Under the pieces are notes generated by a model. That model had not been told where the DNA came from. It was given only the letters and a program-made list of their open reading frames with translations, and searched no databases. From an uncultured Woeseiaceae bacterium (lineage in GTDB: Bacteria; Pseudomonadota; Gammaproteobacteria; Steroidobacterales; Woeseiaceae): 64,000 nucleotides of DNA. The position numbers and the translations under genes were made by a program. Location: NCBI GenBank assembly GCA_947258565.1, contig CAMYJB010000013.1, positions 116,071 through 180,070 on the forward strand, written 5' to 3'. Positions 1-9,395 of the stretch are shown in pieces (position 1 is the first letter of the stretch; each line of letters opens with the position of its first letter).

Positions 1-1
1 C

Positions 2-352
2 GAAGAGATTCCTGCGGTCGGGCCGGAGGTCAGATTGCGCGACGGACTGATGGAGATGACACAGAAGGGCCTCGGCATGACCGCCATCGTGGACGACGGC
101 GGCAGGATACTTGGAATATTCACCGACGGCGACCTGCGCCGCGCACTGGACGACGGCGCCGACGTGCACACAACCTCGATGGCCGAAATCATGCACACAA
201 ACTGCAAGACGACGGCCGAGGACGTGCTCGCTACAGAGGCCGTGCGCGTGCTCGAGGAGAACAAGATAACCTCTCTACTTGTGGCCGACGGCAAGGAGCG
301 GCTGATCGGCGCACTCAACATCCATGACCTGTTTCGCGCGGGGATCATGTGA
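2..352 (+). CDS. kdsD: Arabinose-5-phosphate isomerase, C-terminal CBS part (5' truncated by window)
   Basis: Frame 2 reads EEIPAVGPEVRLRDGLMEMTQKGLGMTAIVDDGGRILGIFTDGDLRR, typical KdsD CBS domain; followed by kdsC. Confidence 0.9.
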   Translation, partial: EEIPAVGPEVRLRDGLMEMTQKGLGMTAIVDDGGRILGIFTDGDLRRALDDGADVHTTSMAEIMHTNCKTTAEDVLATEAVRVLEENKITSLLVADGKERLIGALNIHDLFRAGIM

Positions 353-858
353 ACTCGGCAGCGACCCATAATCGACTCGCAGAATTGCGCCTCATTGCCT
401 TCGACATCGACGGCGTCTTTACGGACGGACGTTTATACCTTTCCGACGACGGCATCGAATCCAAGGCGTTCAATACGCAGGACGGTTTCGGTATCCGCCG
501 GCTTATCGATGCTGGCTTCGAAGTTGCCGTAATCAGCGGCCGAACGTCGACCGCGGTCGGCAAGCGTATGGAGGAGCTCGGGGTCAAACACGTCGTCCTG
601 GGCACCCGCGACAAAGGCGCAGCTTTCGACGAACTGACTACGCGACTCGGTATACGAGCCTCCGAATGCGCCTATGTCGGCGACGACATTCCCGATCTCG
701 CGCTGCTGGACAAAGTCGGCTACCCGATCGCGGTTGCCAATGCCGTGGAAGAAGTCCGCGATTTCTGCGATTACACGACGAAGGCGGCGGGCGGCTATGG
801 CGCCGTTCGCGAGATCTGCGATCTCGTCCTGGCGGCACGGCCGGAGAATTCGCCTTGA
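349..858 (+). CDS. kdsC: 3-deoxy-D-manno-octulosonate 8-phosphate phosphatase
   Basis: HAD motif AFDIDGVFTDGRLYL and YVGDDIPDL; GTG start overlaps kdsD stop. Confidence 0.92.
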   Translation: MNSAATHNRLAELRLIAFDIDGVFTDGRLYLSDDGIESKAFNTQDGFGIRRLIDAGFEVAVISGRTSTAVGKRMEELGVKHVVLGTRDKGAAFDELTTRLGIRASECAYVGDDIPDLALLDKVGYPIAVANAVEEVRDFCDYTTKAAGGYGAVREICDLVLAARPENSP

Positions 859-1412
859 GTGCGCGCAACCTGCTGCTGTTCGGGGTACTGATCGCGGCCG
901 CCATCGGTACCTGGTACCTGGCGCGCGTCCGCGGCGATGAAGGCGCGAGCCAGCGCAGTGTCGATCCCGTGCACCGCGGTTTCTACCTGAAATCGGCGCG
1001 CATCCTCGGAACGGGACCTGACGGCGGCTTGCTCTACGAGATTCGTGCGAGGCACGCCGAGGAGCAGCTCGACGGCAGCATAGAGTTCACGGACGTACGC
1101 CTCGATTACTCACCCGAAATGGACGTGCCGTGGTCGGTAAATGCAGACAGCGCGACCATCCTGCCGGCGCACCCGCGGGTGCAGTTACGCGGGCACGTCA
1201 GGGCGACGAGTTCTCGGGCGTTTTCGGACAGCGACACCGAAATACGTACCCAGTACCTTGAACTCGATCCGGAACGCTATATCGCGGAAACCGACGAACG
1301 GGTCCAGATCCGTATTGGGGCGCGCAGCCTCACGGCTACGGGCATGCTAGCATCACTCAACGACGATCGACTGGAATTGAAGTCTAACGTCAGTGGGAAA
1401 TTCGTGCCCTAG
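855..1412 (+). CDS. lptC: LPS export protein LptC
   Basis: TTG start at 855 overlapping kdsC TGA (TTGA); N-terminal TM SARNLLLFGVLIAAAIGTWYL; position between kdsC and lptA. Confidence 0.85.
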   Translation: MSARNLLLFGVLIAAAIGTWYLARVRGDEGASQRSVDPVHRGFYLKSARILGTGPDGGLLYEIRARHAEEQLDGSIEFTDVRLDYSPEMDVPWSVNADSATILPAHPRVQLRGHVRATSSRAFSDSDTEIRTQYLELDPERYIAETDERVQIRIGARSLTATGMLASLNDDRLELKSNVSGKFVP

Positions 1413-1415
1413 CCC

Positions 1416-2102
1416 ATGCGCAGAAATATCACCGTAAGACTTGCCGCCGTTCTGCTTCTGTTGCCTGCCGCCCTGGCCGCGCAAATAACCGACCTGCGGT
1501 TGCCGATATCCCTGGACGCGGATTCCACCGCCTACGACGGCAAGAACTCCATGCTCATGTTCCGCGGCCTGCGCCTGTCCCAGGGCACTATCGGCATCGA
1601 AGCCGACGAAGGCAGAGCGAGCAATCTCGACTTCGAGGACAGCATCTGGCAGTTCTCGGGCAATGTCGTTATCGACGTCGAAAACGGTCACATCGAATGT
1701 GACAGCGCGGACCTGCAGTTCACCGAGCATCAGCTGACACTCGCCACTATAGTGGGCGCCCCTGCAACCTTCGAACTCAGGCGGCCGGGCAGCGAGGAAA
1801 CAACCTACGCCGAGGCCGGCAAGCTGCGCTACGACCTGTTGGCGGGCACGATCGAGTTTTCGGAAGATGCAGTCATCACCGAAGGCGGCAACCAGATTGC
1901 GTCCAACTACCTCATATACAACATCCTCGAACAGCGCATAAACGCTCAGGGCTCACCGGACGGTGACGGCAAGGTCAGGATTACATACACGCCGAAAAAC
2001 GGGGGCGGCGAAGCAGGCGAACCGCAAGACGCCGATTCTCCCGCAGACGTCAACGAACCCGGAACAGCGCCGCCGCGCGAGCTTGAGGACGGCGAGCCAT
2101 GA
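1416..2102 (+). CDS. lptA: LPS transport periplasmic protein LptA
   Basis: Signal peptide, OstA-like repeats ([30 protein letters not shown]), upstream of lptB. Confidence 0.87.
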   Translation: MRRNITVRLAAVLLLLPAALAAQITDLRLPISLDADSTAYDGKNSMLMFRGLRLSQGTIGIEADEGRASNLDFEDSIWQFSGNVVIDVENGHIECDSADLQFTEHQLTLATIVGAPATFELRRPGSEETTYAEAGKLRYDLLAGTIEFSEDAVITEGGNQIASNYLIYNILEQRINAQGSPDGDGKVRITYTPKNGGGEAGEPQDADSPADVNEPGTAPPRELEDGEP

Positions 2103-2824
2103 GTATCCTCAGCGTTCAGGATATCTCGAAGAGTTACAAGCTACGCAAGGTCGTCAAGACGCTCTCTCTGGAAATCAAGAGCGGCGAGGTGGTCGGCCTG
2201 CTCGGCCCGAACGGCGCCGGCAAAACCACGGCCTTTTATATGATTGTCGGGCTGATTCCGGCCGAAAAGGGCACCATTCTCCTCGATGGTCACGACCTGA
2301 CCGCGTTGCCCATGCACCGGCGTGCCCGCATGGGTCTCGGCTACCTGCCGCAGGAAGCCTCCATATTCCGCAAATTGACGGTAGAACAGAATATCCTCGC
2401 GATCCTCGAAAACCGCAGTGACCTCGATCGCGCCGGCCGCGAGGAGGAACTCGAGAAACTGCTGGACGAGCTCCACGTGGGACACGTGCGCTCGAGCCTC
2501 GGCATCAGCCTCTCCGGTGGCGAGCGCAGGCGCGTCGAGATCGCCCGCGCCCTCGCAGCAAACCCGCTGTTTGTGTTGCTCGACGAGCCCTTCGCCGGCG
2601 TCGACCCGATTTCGGTGCTGGATATTCAACGCATAATCAAGCACTTATGTGCGAGAGACATCGGCGTCCTGATTACAGACCATAATGTGAGAGAAACCCT
2701 CGGAATTTGCGGAAGAGCCTATATACTCAGTGATGGCAGTCTGATCGCTTCGGGTACACCGGAAGAGATCCTCGAAAACCAGCATGTCCGCGAGGTTTAT
2801 CTCGGACAGGAGTTCAAGCTCTGA
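2099..2824 (+). CDS. lptB: LPS export ABC transporter ATPase LptB
   Basis: Walker [34 protein letters not shown]. Confidence 0.95.
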   Translation: MSILSVQDISKSYKLRKVVKTLSLEIKSGEVVGLLGPNGAGKTTAFYMIVGLIPAEKGTILLDGHDLTALPMHRRARMGLGYLPQEASIFRKLTVEQNILAILENRSDLDRAGREEELEKLLDELHVGHVRSSLGISLSGGERRRVEIARALAANPLFVLLDEPFAGVDPISVLDIQRIIKHLCARDIGVLITDHNVRETLGICGRAYILSDGSLIASGTPEEILENQHVREVYLGQEFKL

Positions 2825-2828
2825 GGCA

Positions 2829-4223
2829 ATGCTAAAACCTTCCCTGCAGCTAAAACTCGGACAGACCCTGACCATGACGCCGCAATTGCAGCAGGCCATA
2901 CGCCTGTTGCAGCTGCCGGTTCTCGACCTGAACGCGCAGATCCAGGATGCTCTCGAGGAAAACATCATGCTCGAGATGGAGGACCTGCCGGATGTCCCCA
3001 AGACGAGCGATGAGTCCACGGCCGAGATCGAGACGATCCAGGCCGAAGACCAGTGGCAAACTCGCGCCGACCGGCGCATCCAGGATGGCGGATGGAACGG
3101 CGAAGGCCGGCCGATCAGCGAATTCGCGGACGAATCCGGCCAGACGCTGCGCGAACACCTGCTTTGGCAGCTGGAGATGGAGCAGTTCTCGCCGCGTGAA
3201 GCGATGATCGGCGAGGCGATCATCGACGCGATCAACGACGACGGTTATCTCACGATCGGTCTCGACGAGATCGAGGAAATTCTCGAACCCGAAACCGGCG
3301 TGCGTCACGCAGAGATCGAGGCCGCACTCGCCAAGGTGCAGCGCCTGGATCCCGCCGGCATAGGCGCACGCTCGTTGTCGGAATGCATCACGCTGCAATT
3401 GCAGCAGCTCGACGCAGCAACGTCCGGTCTCGAACTCGCCATGGACCTGGCCGACCAGCATCTCGACCTCGTTGCAACGCGTGAGTATGGCGAGCTGCGC
3501 CGCAGCCTGCGCACCTCGGAAGAAACCCTGCACGATGCGCTGGCCCTGATCCGCGGCTGTAATCCTCGTCCAGGGCAGGCCGTCAGCCCTGCCGCTGCCG
3601 AGTACGTCATTCCGGACGTGTTCGTTCGTAAAGTAGACAATCGCTGGCAGGTTGAGATCAGCCCAACGGGCGTACCGAAGTTATCCGTGAATCAGCAGTA
3701 TGCGAAATTGCTGCGCGGCAGCGGCGACCACGCGGTGTTGCGTACCCAGCTGCAGGAAGCGCGCTGGTTGATTCGCAGCCTCGAGATTCGCAACGAGACC
3801 TTGCTCAAAGTCGCCACCTGCATCGTCAAACGGCAGACCGAGTTCCTCGAGCAGGGTGACGAGGCGATGAAGCCGATGGTGCTGCGCGACATTGCCGACG
3901 AGATCGGCATGCACGAGTCTACTATCTCGCGTGTCACGACCAACAAATACATGCACACGCCGCGAGGTGTCTTCGAATTCAAGTATTTTTTCTCGAGTCA
4001 CCTTGCGACCGCGGACGGGGAAGAACAGTCGTCGACGTCGGTACGTGCGAAGATTCGCAAGTTCATCGGCGCCGAGAATCCGGCAAAACCGCTGAGCGAC
4101 AGCAAGATCGCCAGCCTGCTCGCCGATGAAGGCATCAAGGTTGCCAGGCGCACGGTGGCGAAGTACCGTGAGTCCATGAACATTGCGTCATCGAGTGAGC
4201 GTCGCCAGCGACCGGCGCGATAA
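2829..4223 (+). CDS. rpoN: RNA polymerase sigma-54 factor
   Basis: MLKPSLQLKLGQTLTMTPQLQQAIRLLQL N-terminus and RpoN box ARRTVAKYRESMNI; start chosen at 2829. Confidence 0.95.
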   Translation: MLKPSLQLKLGQTLTMTPQLQQAIRLLQLPVLDLNAQIQDALEENIMLEMEDLPDVPKTSDESTAEIETIQAEDQWQTRADRRIQDGGWNGEGRPISEFADESGQTLREHLLWQLEMEQFSPREAMIGEAIIDAINDDGYLTIGLDEIEEILEPETGVRHAEIEAALAKVQRLDPAGIGARSLSECITLQLQQLDAATSGLELAMDLADQHLDLVATREYGELRRSLRTSEETLHDALALIRGCNPRPGQAVSPAAAEYVIPDVFVRKVDNRWQVEISPTGVPKLSVNQQYAKLLRGSGDHAVLRTQLQEARWLIRSLEIRNETLLKVATCIVKRQTEFLEQGDEAMKPMVLRDIADEIGMHESTISRVTTNKYMHTPRGVFEFKYFFSSHLATADGEEQSSTSVRAKIRKFIGAENPAKPLSDSKIASLLADEGIKVARRTVAKYRESMNIASSSERRQRPAR

Positions 4224-4266
4224 GCACACAAGGAAGTGAGTTCGTTACCACAAGCAGGAGAAGGCT

Positions 4267-4584
4267 ATGCAATTGAATGTCTCGGGCCACCACGTCGAAG
4301 TCACCGAAGCAATGAGAGGTTATGTAGAGTCCAAGATCGAGCGCCTCGAGCGCCACTTCGACATAGTGTCAAATGTGCACTGTATTCTCACGGTTGAGAA
4401 GCTGCGGCATAAAGCGGAGGCGAAAGTCAACGTTAACGGTGGCACGATCTACGCCGACAATACGGAAGAAGATATGTATGCTGCAATCGATGGCCTTGTA
4501 GACAAACTGGACCGGCGCGTCAGGAAGCATAAGGAGAAGCTCGTCGACCATCACGCCAGGGACGCCCACAAGAGGCGATTTTGA
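4267..4584 (+). CDS. hpf: Ribosome hibernation promoting factor, short form
   Basis: MQLNVSGHHVEVTEAMRGYVESKIERLERHF; downstream of rpoN. Confidence 0.92.
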   Translation: MQLNVSGHHVEVTEAMRGYVESKIERLERHFDIVSNVHCILTVEKLRHKAEAKVNVNGGTIYADNTEEDMYAAIDGLVDKLDRRVRKHKEKLVDHHARDAHKRRF

Positions 4585-4638
4585 ATCTCGGCCGTGCCGC
4601 TACGGCGGCGCGGCGATGTAAAACAAGAACAACAAGCC

Positions 4639-5133
4639 ATGTTGCTCGAAGATATTATCAATCCGGACGCCGTGCTTTGTAACGCGCATGCGCGCAGCAA
4701 GAAACACTGCCTCGAGATCCTGAGTGAATTGCTGGTTCGGTCGCAGCAGGATATTGCTGCCGACGATATATTCGAAAGTCTCATCGAGCGTGAGCGGCTC
4801 GGTTGCACCAGCCTGGACGCCGGCGTTGCCTTCCCGCATTGTCGTGTCGAAGGAATCGACCGCTGCATCGCGGCAATGATCAAACTGTCGGATCCGATCG
4901 ACTTCGATGCTACGGACGGGGAGCCCGTCGACCTTGTTTTCGGACTGATGGTGCCGAAGGAAGTAACCGACAATCATCACGCCGACATCGCCATGATCAC
5001 CAACCTGCTCGGCAACGAGGACCTCAGAAGCAAGCTCCGGGAAGCGACCTCCAGCAGCGATCTGTACAGCGCACTCGTGGACGGCACGCGCGTCGCTGCC
5101 CCCGATCGACTGCAGACAGTTCACGGAAATTGA
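4639..5133 (+). CDS. ptsN: PTS IIA-Ntr protein
   Basis: MLLEDIINPDAVLCNAHARSKKHCLEILSELL, active-site region AGVAFPHCRVEGIDRC; ATG at 4639. Confidence 0.9.
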   Translation: MLLEDIINPDAVLCNAHARSKKHCLEILSELLVRSQQDIAADDIFESLIERERLGCTSLDAGVAFPHCRVEGIDRCIAAMIKLSDPIDFDATDGEPVDLVFGLMVPKEVTDNHHADIAMITNLLGNEDLRSKLREATSSSDLYSALVDGTRVAAPDRLQTVHGN

Positions 5134-5161
5134 CGGCCCTTCGGCCGGCACGGTCTCGACT

Positions 5162-6028
5162 ATGTCCGACACCATGCGCCTTATTATCGTAAGCGGCCTG
5201 TCCGGCTCCGGAAAGACCGTCGCACTTCACGTGCTCGAAGACCTGGGCTACTACTGTATCGACAACCTGCCGGCAAGACTGCTCAGGGCAGTCGTCGACG
5301 AAATTTCCGCCAGCCCGGGTCAGATCGACCGCGGGCTGGCTGTCGGTATCGATGCCCGCAACCGGCGCCAGGATCTCGAGTCATTGCCGCACCTGATCGA
5401 GAAATTCCGGCAACAGCATATTCAGACTGACGTTCTCTTCGTGCTTGCCGACGATGAGGTCCTGCTCAAGCGCTACAGCGAGACGCGCCGGCGGCACCCG
5501 CTCGCGGAGCACGGTGCGGAGCTGCGTGCCGCGATTGATGAGGAGCGCGAGGTTCTCTCGGAAGTCATTAATGCGGCCGACCTCATCATCGACACCTCCA
5601 GAACCAGCGTGTACGAGCTTGCCGACACGATTCGGGAGCGTGTCAGCGGCCGAGCGCCTGCGTCGCTGTCCGTGCTCATCGAGTCATTCGGGTACAAAAA
5701 CGGCATCCCCGCAGACGCCGATTTCGTTTTTGACCTGCGATGTCTGCCGAATCCCTACTGGGACCTGAATCTGAGGCGCCTGACGGGACTGGACGAACAG
5801 GTGGTCCGGTTTCTCGACGCTCAGGAATTGGTGGCGGCGATGCATGCGGATATCCTGGCATTTCTGGAGCACTGGATTCCCGAATACCGGGCGTCCAACC
5901 GTGCCTTTCTTACGATTGCGATCGGCTGCACGGGCGGTCAACACAGGTCCGTTTACATGGCCGAAAAGCTCGCCGAATCGCTGCGCGGCGTAGAGGATCA
6001 CGTCAGCACCCGCCACAAAGAGCTTTGA
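5162..6028 (+). CDS. rapZ: RNase adapter / nucleotide-binding protein RapZ
   Basis: MRLIIVSGLSGSGKTVALHVLEDLGYYCIDNLP and C-terminal AIGCTGGQHRSVYMAEKL. Confidence 0.94.
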   Translation: MSDTMRLIIVSGLSGSGKTVALHVLEDLGYYCIDNLPARLLRAVVDEISASPGQIDRGLAVGIDARNRRQDLESLPHLIEKFRQQHIQTDVLFVLADDEVLLKRYSETRRRHPLAEHGAELRAAIDEEREVLSEVINAADLIIDTSRTSVYELADTIRERVSGRAPASLSVLIESFGYKNGIPADADFVFDLRCLPNPYWDLNLRRLTGLDEQVVRFLDAQELVAAMHADILAFLEHWIPEYRASNRAFLTIAIGCTGGQHRSVYMAEKLAESLRGVEDHVSTRHKEL

Positions 6029-6154
6029 TGCCCCGCCCTTGCGCCATCAGGTGCAGCCCCGCGCCGGGACGGGGCTCCCCGGCTGATTTCGGTTAAACTC
6101 CTGCCGTAATCGGCGCCCCATCCCGGGGCCGGCAAGCGAGTCGGGGCAGGATCC

Positions 6155-7504
6155 ATGGAAGCGAGAGAGCACACCCAGGGCAACCTGCAGCTGTTGCGTG
6201 AGCAGCTCGACAGCGGCCGCATGCGTTCCGCTCGGCTGATGGTGCACAGCCTGCATCCGGCTGAAATCGCACGTCTTCTGGAGTCCCTCCCGCTCCAGGA
6301 ACGCGCCGCGCTCTGGGAGATGGTGTCGGCGGATGACGAGGGTGACGTTCTCGTCGAACTGAGCGACGAGGTCCGCGACGGCCTGATCCAAGGCATGCAG
6401 ACCGAAGAACTCATCGCGGCGACCGCGGGCATGGATTTCGACGACCTCGCGGACCTTCTTGCGGATCTGCCGGAAGCCGTCACCCGGCAGGTACTGCAAT
6501 CGCTGGACAAGCTCGACCAGGATCGCCTGCAGCAAGTCCTCGCGTACGACGAGGACTGTGCCGGCGGCCTGATGAATATCGACATCGTGACCGTGCGTCC
6601 CGATGTCACTCTGGAGGTCGTGATGCGCTATTTGCGCGCCGTCGGCGACATGCCTGATGGCACCGACCTGCTGTTCGTGGTGAATCGCGATAATGAATAC
6701 GTCGGATCGCTGTTTCTCTCGCGACTGCTGACGCATGATCCGGACACCCTGGTGTCGGGCATCATGTCCACCGACGTGCTGCCGATACCCGCGCACACAC
6801 CGTCGAGACAGGTCGTCTGGGAATTCGAGAATCGTGACTTGCTGTCGGCTCCCGTCGTCGACGACGATTATCGCGTCGTCGGCCGTATCACTGTCGACGA
6901 CGTCGTCGACGTGATTCGCGACGAAGCCGAACACTCGCTGATGAGCGCCGCCGGTCTCGATGAAGAGGACGACATGTTTGCGCCCGTCTTCAAGAGCGCG
7001 AGGCGCCGCGCGCTCTGGCTGGGAATCAACCTGGGCACGGCGTTTCTCGCCGCCTCCGTGGTCGACCTGTTCCAGTCAGCCATCGACAAGATCGTACTTT
7101 TGGCCGTCCTGATGCCGGTCGTGCCGAGCATGGGCGGCGTCGCCGGGACGCAATCGCTGGTGATCATTACCCGCGCCATGGCGCTCGGCCAGGTCGACAA
7201 GACCAATGCGACGCGCATCCTCAAGAAGGAGCTCGCGGTTGGGCTGCTGAACGGCCTGGGTTGGTCGATCGTCGTCGCCACATTTACCTACCTCTGGTTC
7301 GGCGACTGGCGCATCGGCGGCGTCATTGCCGCGGCCATGATCATCAACCTGTTCATCGCCGCCCTCTCGGGCTTCGGTATCCCTGTGCTTCTCAAGCAGA
7401 TGCGGATCGATCCGGCGATCGCCGGTGGGGTCGTTCTGACGACCGTGACCGACGTTGTCGGCTACATGACGTTTCTCGGGCTGGGTGCGGCGTTATTGCT
7501 GTGA
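6155..7504 (+). CDS. mgtE: Magnesium transporter MgtE
   Basis: MgtE N domain, CBS pair and TM domain with PSMGGVAGTQSLVIITRAMALG. Confidence 0.94.
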   Translation: MEAREHTQGNLQLLREQLDSGRMRSARLMVHSLHPAEIARLLESLPLQERAALWEMVSADDEGDVLVELSDEVRDGLIQGMQTEELIAATAGMDFDDLADLLADLPEAVTRQVLQSLDKLDQDRLQQVLAYDEDCAGGLMNIDIVTVRPDVTLEVVMRYLRAVGDMPDGTDLLFVVNRDNEYVGSLFLSRLLTHDPDTLVSGIMSTDVLPIPAHTPSRQVVWEFENRDLLSAPVVDDDYRVVGRITVDDVVDVIRDEAEHSLMSAAGLDEEDDMFAPVFKSARRRALWLGINLGTAFLAASVVDLFQSAIDKIVLLAVLMPVVPSMGGVAGTQSLVIITRAMALGQVDKTNATRILKKELAVGLLNGLGWSIVVATFTYLWFGDWRIGGVIAAAMIINLFIAALSGFGIPVLLKQMRIDPAIAGGVVLTTVTDVVGYMTFLGLGAALLL

Positions 7505-7537
7505 GCCCCCGGGAATGGCTGCCCGGGCATCGGCTCA
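7502..7537. terminator. Candidate bidirectional hairpin between convergent mgtE and patatin genes
   Basis: TGAGCC-CCCGGG-aatggctg-CCCGGG-catc-GGCTCA; arms include both stop codons; no strong T-run. Confidence 0.45.
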
Positions 7538-8749
7538 GGCGTGCAGAATGTCGAGATCTTCCTCCACCCAGTGCGGCGCAAACAGCCTTGGTATTGCGTT
7601 GCCGGCGATGAAGTCCTGCAGCTGGTCCCGCACGCTCATCGCGTCCCGATAACCGAGTTCCAGCAGCTCGCGCGTATAGGCCTGCTCGAACATCAGGTAG
7701 CTCAACAAGCGGCCCTCTCCGCGGCCGCGGCCGCTGATTCCCCAGAGCAGCGTTCGAAGCGCCGCCGGCAACTCCTCGCGATGCCTGTGCGCCAGTAAGC
7801 GAAGGTCTTCGCTGGGCACGATGACCATCGTGTCGATCGGGCGCATGCGTGACAGCTTGGGGCCGCGATGTTCCGCGGGCACCGAATCGATGAGCTGATT
7901 GATGCGACTCAGGCGCTCGAGGTCGGAATAGAGGCCGTCCATGAACAATGTGTCGAGCGTATAGCCCGCAATTTCCGCGAAACTCGGATACGGCGCCGGC
8001 GTCTCGGGCTCACCGGACCCGTCAACGATCTCATTACGCACGCCGATGACGAGCATGCGATCGGCGCCGAGATGCACGGCCGGGCTGAGCGGCGTCGCCT
8101 GCCGCATCGCGCCGTCGCCGAAGAACTCGTTGCCGATGCGAACCGGCGGAAAAATCATCGGTACCGCAATACTCGCCATCAGGTGATCGAGATTGAGCCG
8201 GCTTCGAACGCCCGCCCGCCGCGTGCGTGACCACTCTGCATGGCCGTTCGCGGACTCGAAAAACGACGTCGATCTCGCCGAGCTATAGCCCGCTGCGGTG
8301 ATGCTGACGGCGTCGAGCCAGCCCTGTTCGATGCCATGCTCGATGCGTGGGAATCGAACGTTGCGGCCCAACAACGCGCGCAGCGGCGAATTGTCGAGCA
8401 GGGACTTCGGCATGCGCACCAGGGTGCCGCCCGTCACCAATGCGCCGAGCCATTGCAGGCTGCTTTTCAGCATCGCCAGGTTGTCGGTGCGATACACGTG
8501 GTGGCACCTGAAATGACCCCAGACGCGCTCGAGTTCCGCAACCGCGACGCGGAAACGGCGCGCCTTCGCCGCCAGCACGACAGAGTTGATTGCGCCGGCC
8601 GAGGTCCCGCTGATTATTCCGAATGGATTGACGGTTCCGCGCGGCACGAGTTCGGCGATCGCCTTCAGCACACCTACCTGGAACGCACCTCGCGCCCCGC
8701 CCCCGGGGAGCACCAGCGCAGTTTTCTTGCGATTCGGCGGTGATTTCAT
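7535..8749 (-). CDS. Patatin-like phospholipase family protein
   Basis: LPGGGARGAFQVGVLKAI, nucleophile GTSAGAINS, DGA motif in FFGDGAMRQ; start set at MKSPPNRKK. Confidence 0.88.
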   Translation of the reverse strand: MKSPPNRKKTALVLPGGGARGAFQVGVLKAIAELVPRGTVNPFGIISGTSAGAINSVVLAAKARRFRVAVAELERVWGHFRCHHVYRTDNLAMLKSSLQWLGALVTGGTLVRMPKSLLDNSPLRALLGRNVRFPRIEHGIEQGWLDAVSITAAGYSSARSTSFFESANGHAEWSRTRRAGVRSRLNLDHLMASIAVPMIFPPVRIGNEFFGDGAMRQATPLSPAVHLGADRMLVIGVRNEIVDGSGEPETPAPYPSFAEIAGYTLDTLFMDGLYSDLERLSRINQLIDSVPAEHRGPKLSRMRPIDTMVIVPSEDLRLLAHRHREELPAALRTLLWGISGRGRGEGRLLSYLMFEQAYTRELLELGYRDAMSVRDQLQDFIAGNAIPRLFAPHWVEEDLDILHA

Positions 8750-8846
8750 GCTGACCTTGCTATTTCCAACGGTCTCGACAGCTTGCGCGCCGTTCAACGT
8801 GTCGTATCATAGTAGGTCCTGCAAATCTAACGTATTGGACACGGTT

Positions 8847-9383
8847 ATGAATCGCTCTGCGTCCCGTTTTTTGTATTCAGTCATCGCCCTGTTGCCGGGT
8901 GCGCTGGCGCTGGCCGGCGGTGGCGTCGAGATCGGCGCCCCTGCCCCCGAATTCGAGCTGCCGGACCAGGAGGGGCAGCTGCACTCTCTGGAGGACTACA
9001 GGGACCAGTGGGTCGTACTGTATTTCTATCCGAAGGACGAGACGCCCGGCTGTACGACCGAAGCGTGTGAATTTCGCGACAACATATTCGCGTTTCGCAA
9101 GCTGAATGCTCAGATCCTCGGCGTGAGCCTCGACGACGTCGAGTCGCACCGCAAATTCGCCGAGAATCACGGCCTGCCGTTTCCGTTGCTCGCCGATACG
9201 GAGGGCACGACGGCGGATGCTTACGGTGTCAAAACAAAGATGATGGGCTGGACGGTTGCCAAGCGGCAGACATTCATCGTCGATCCGGCGGGCAACATCG
9301 TGAAGCATTACACGAAGGTCGACCCGGACAAGCACGCGGCCGAAGTTCTTGCCGAGCTCGAAGTGCTGGGCGCAGGAAGCTAG
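8847..9383 (+). CDS. Bcp/PrxQ-type peroxiredoxin with N-terminal signal sequence
   Basis: MNRSASRFLYSVIALLPGALALAGG signal then APAPEFELPDQEG and PKDETPGCTTEACEFRDN. Confidence 0.88.
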   Translation: MNRSASRFLYSVIALLPGALALAGGGVEIGAPAPEFELPDQEGQLHSLEDYRDQWVVLYFYPKDETPGCTTEACEFRDNIFAFRKLNAQILGVSLDDVESHRKFAENHGLPFPLLADTEGTTADAYGVKTKMMGWTVAKRQTFIVDPAGNIVKHYTKVDPDKHAAEVLAELEVLGAGS

Positions 9384-9395
9384 CCTTCACAGGCC

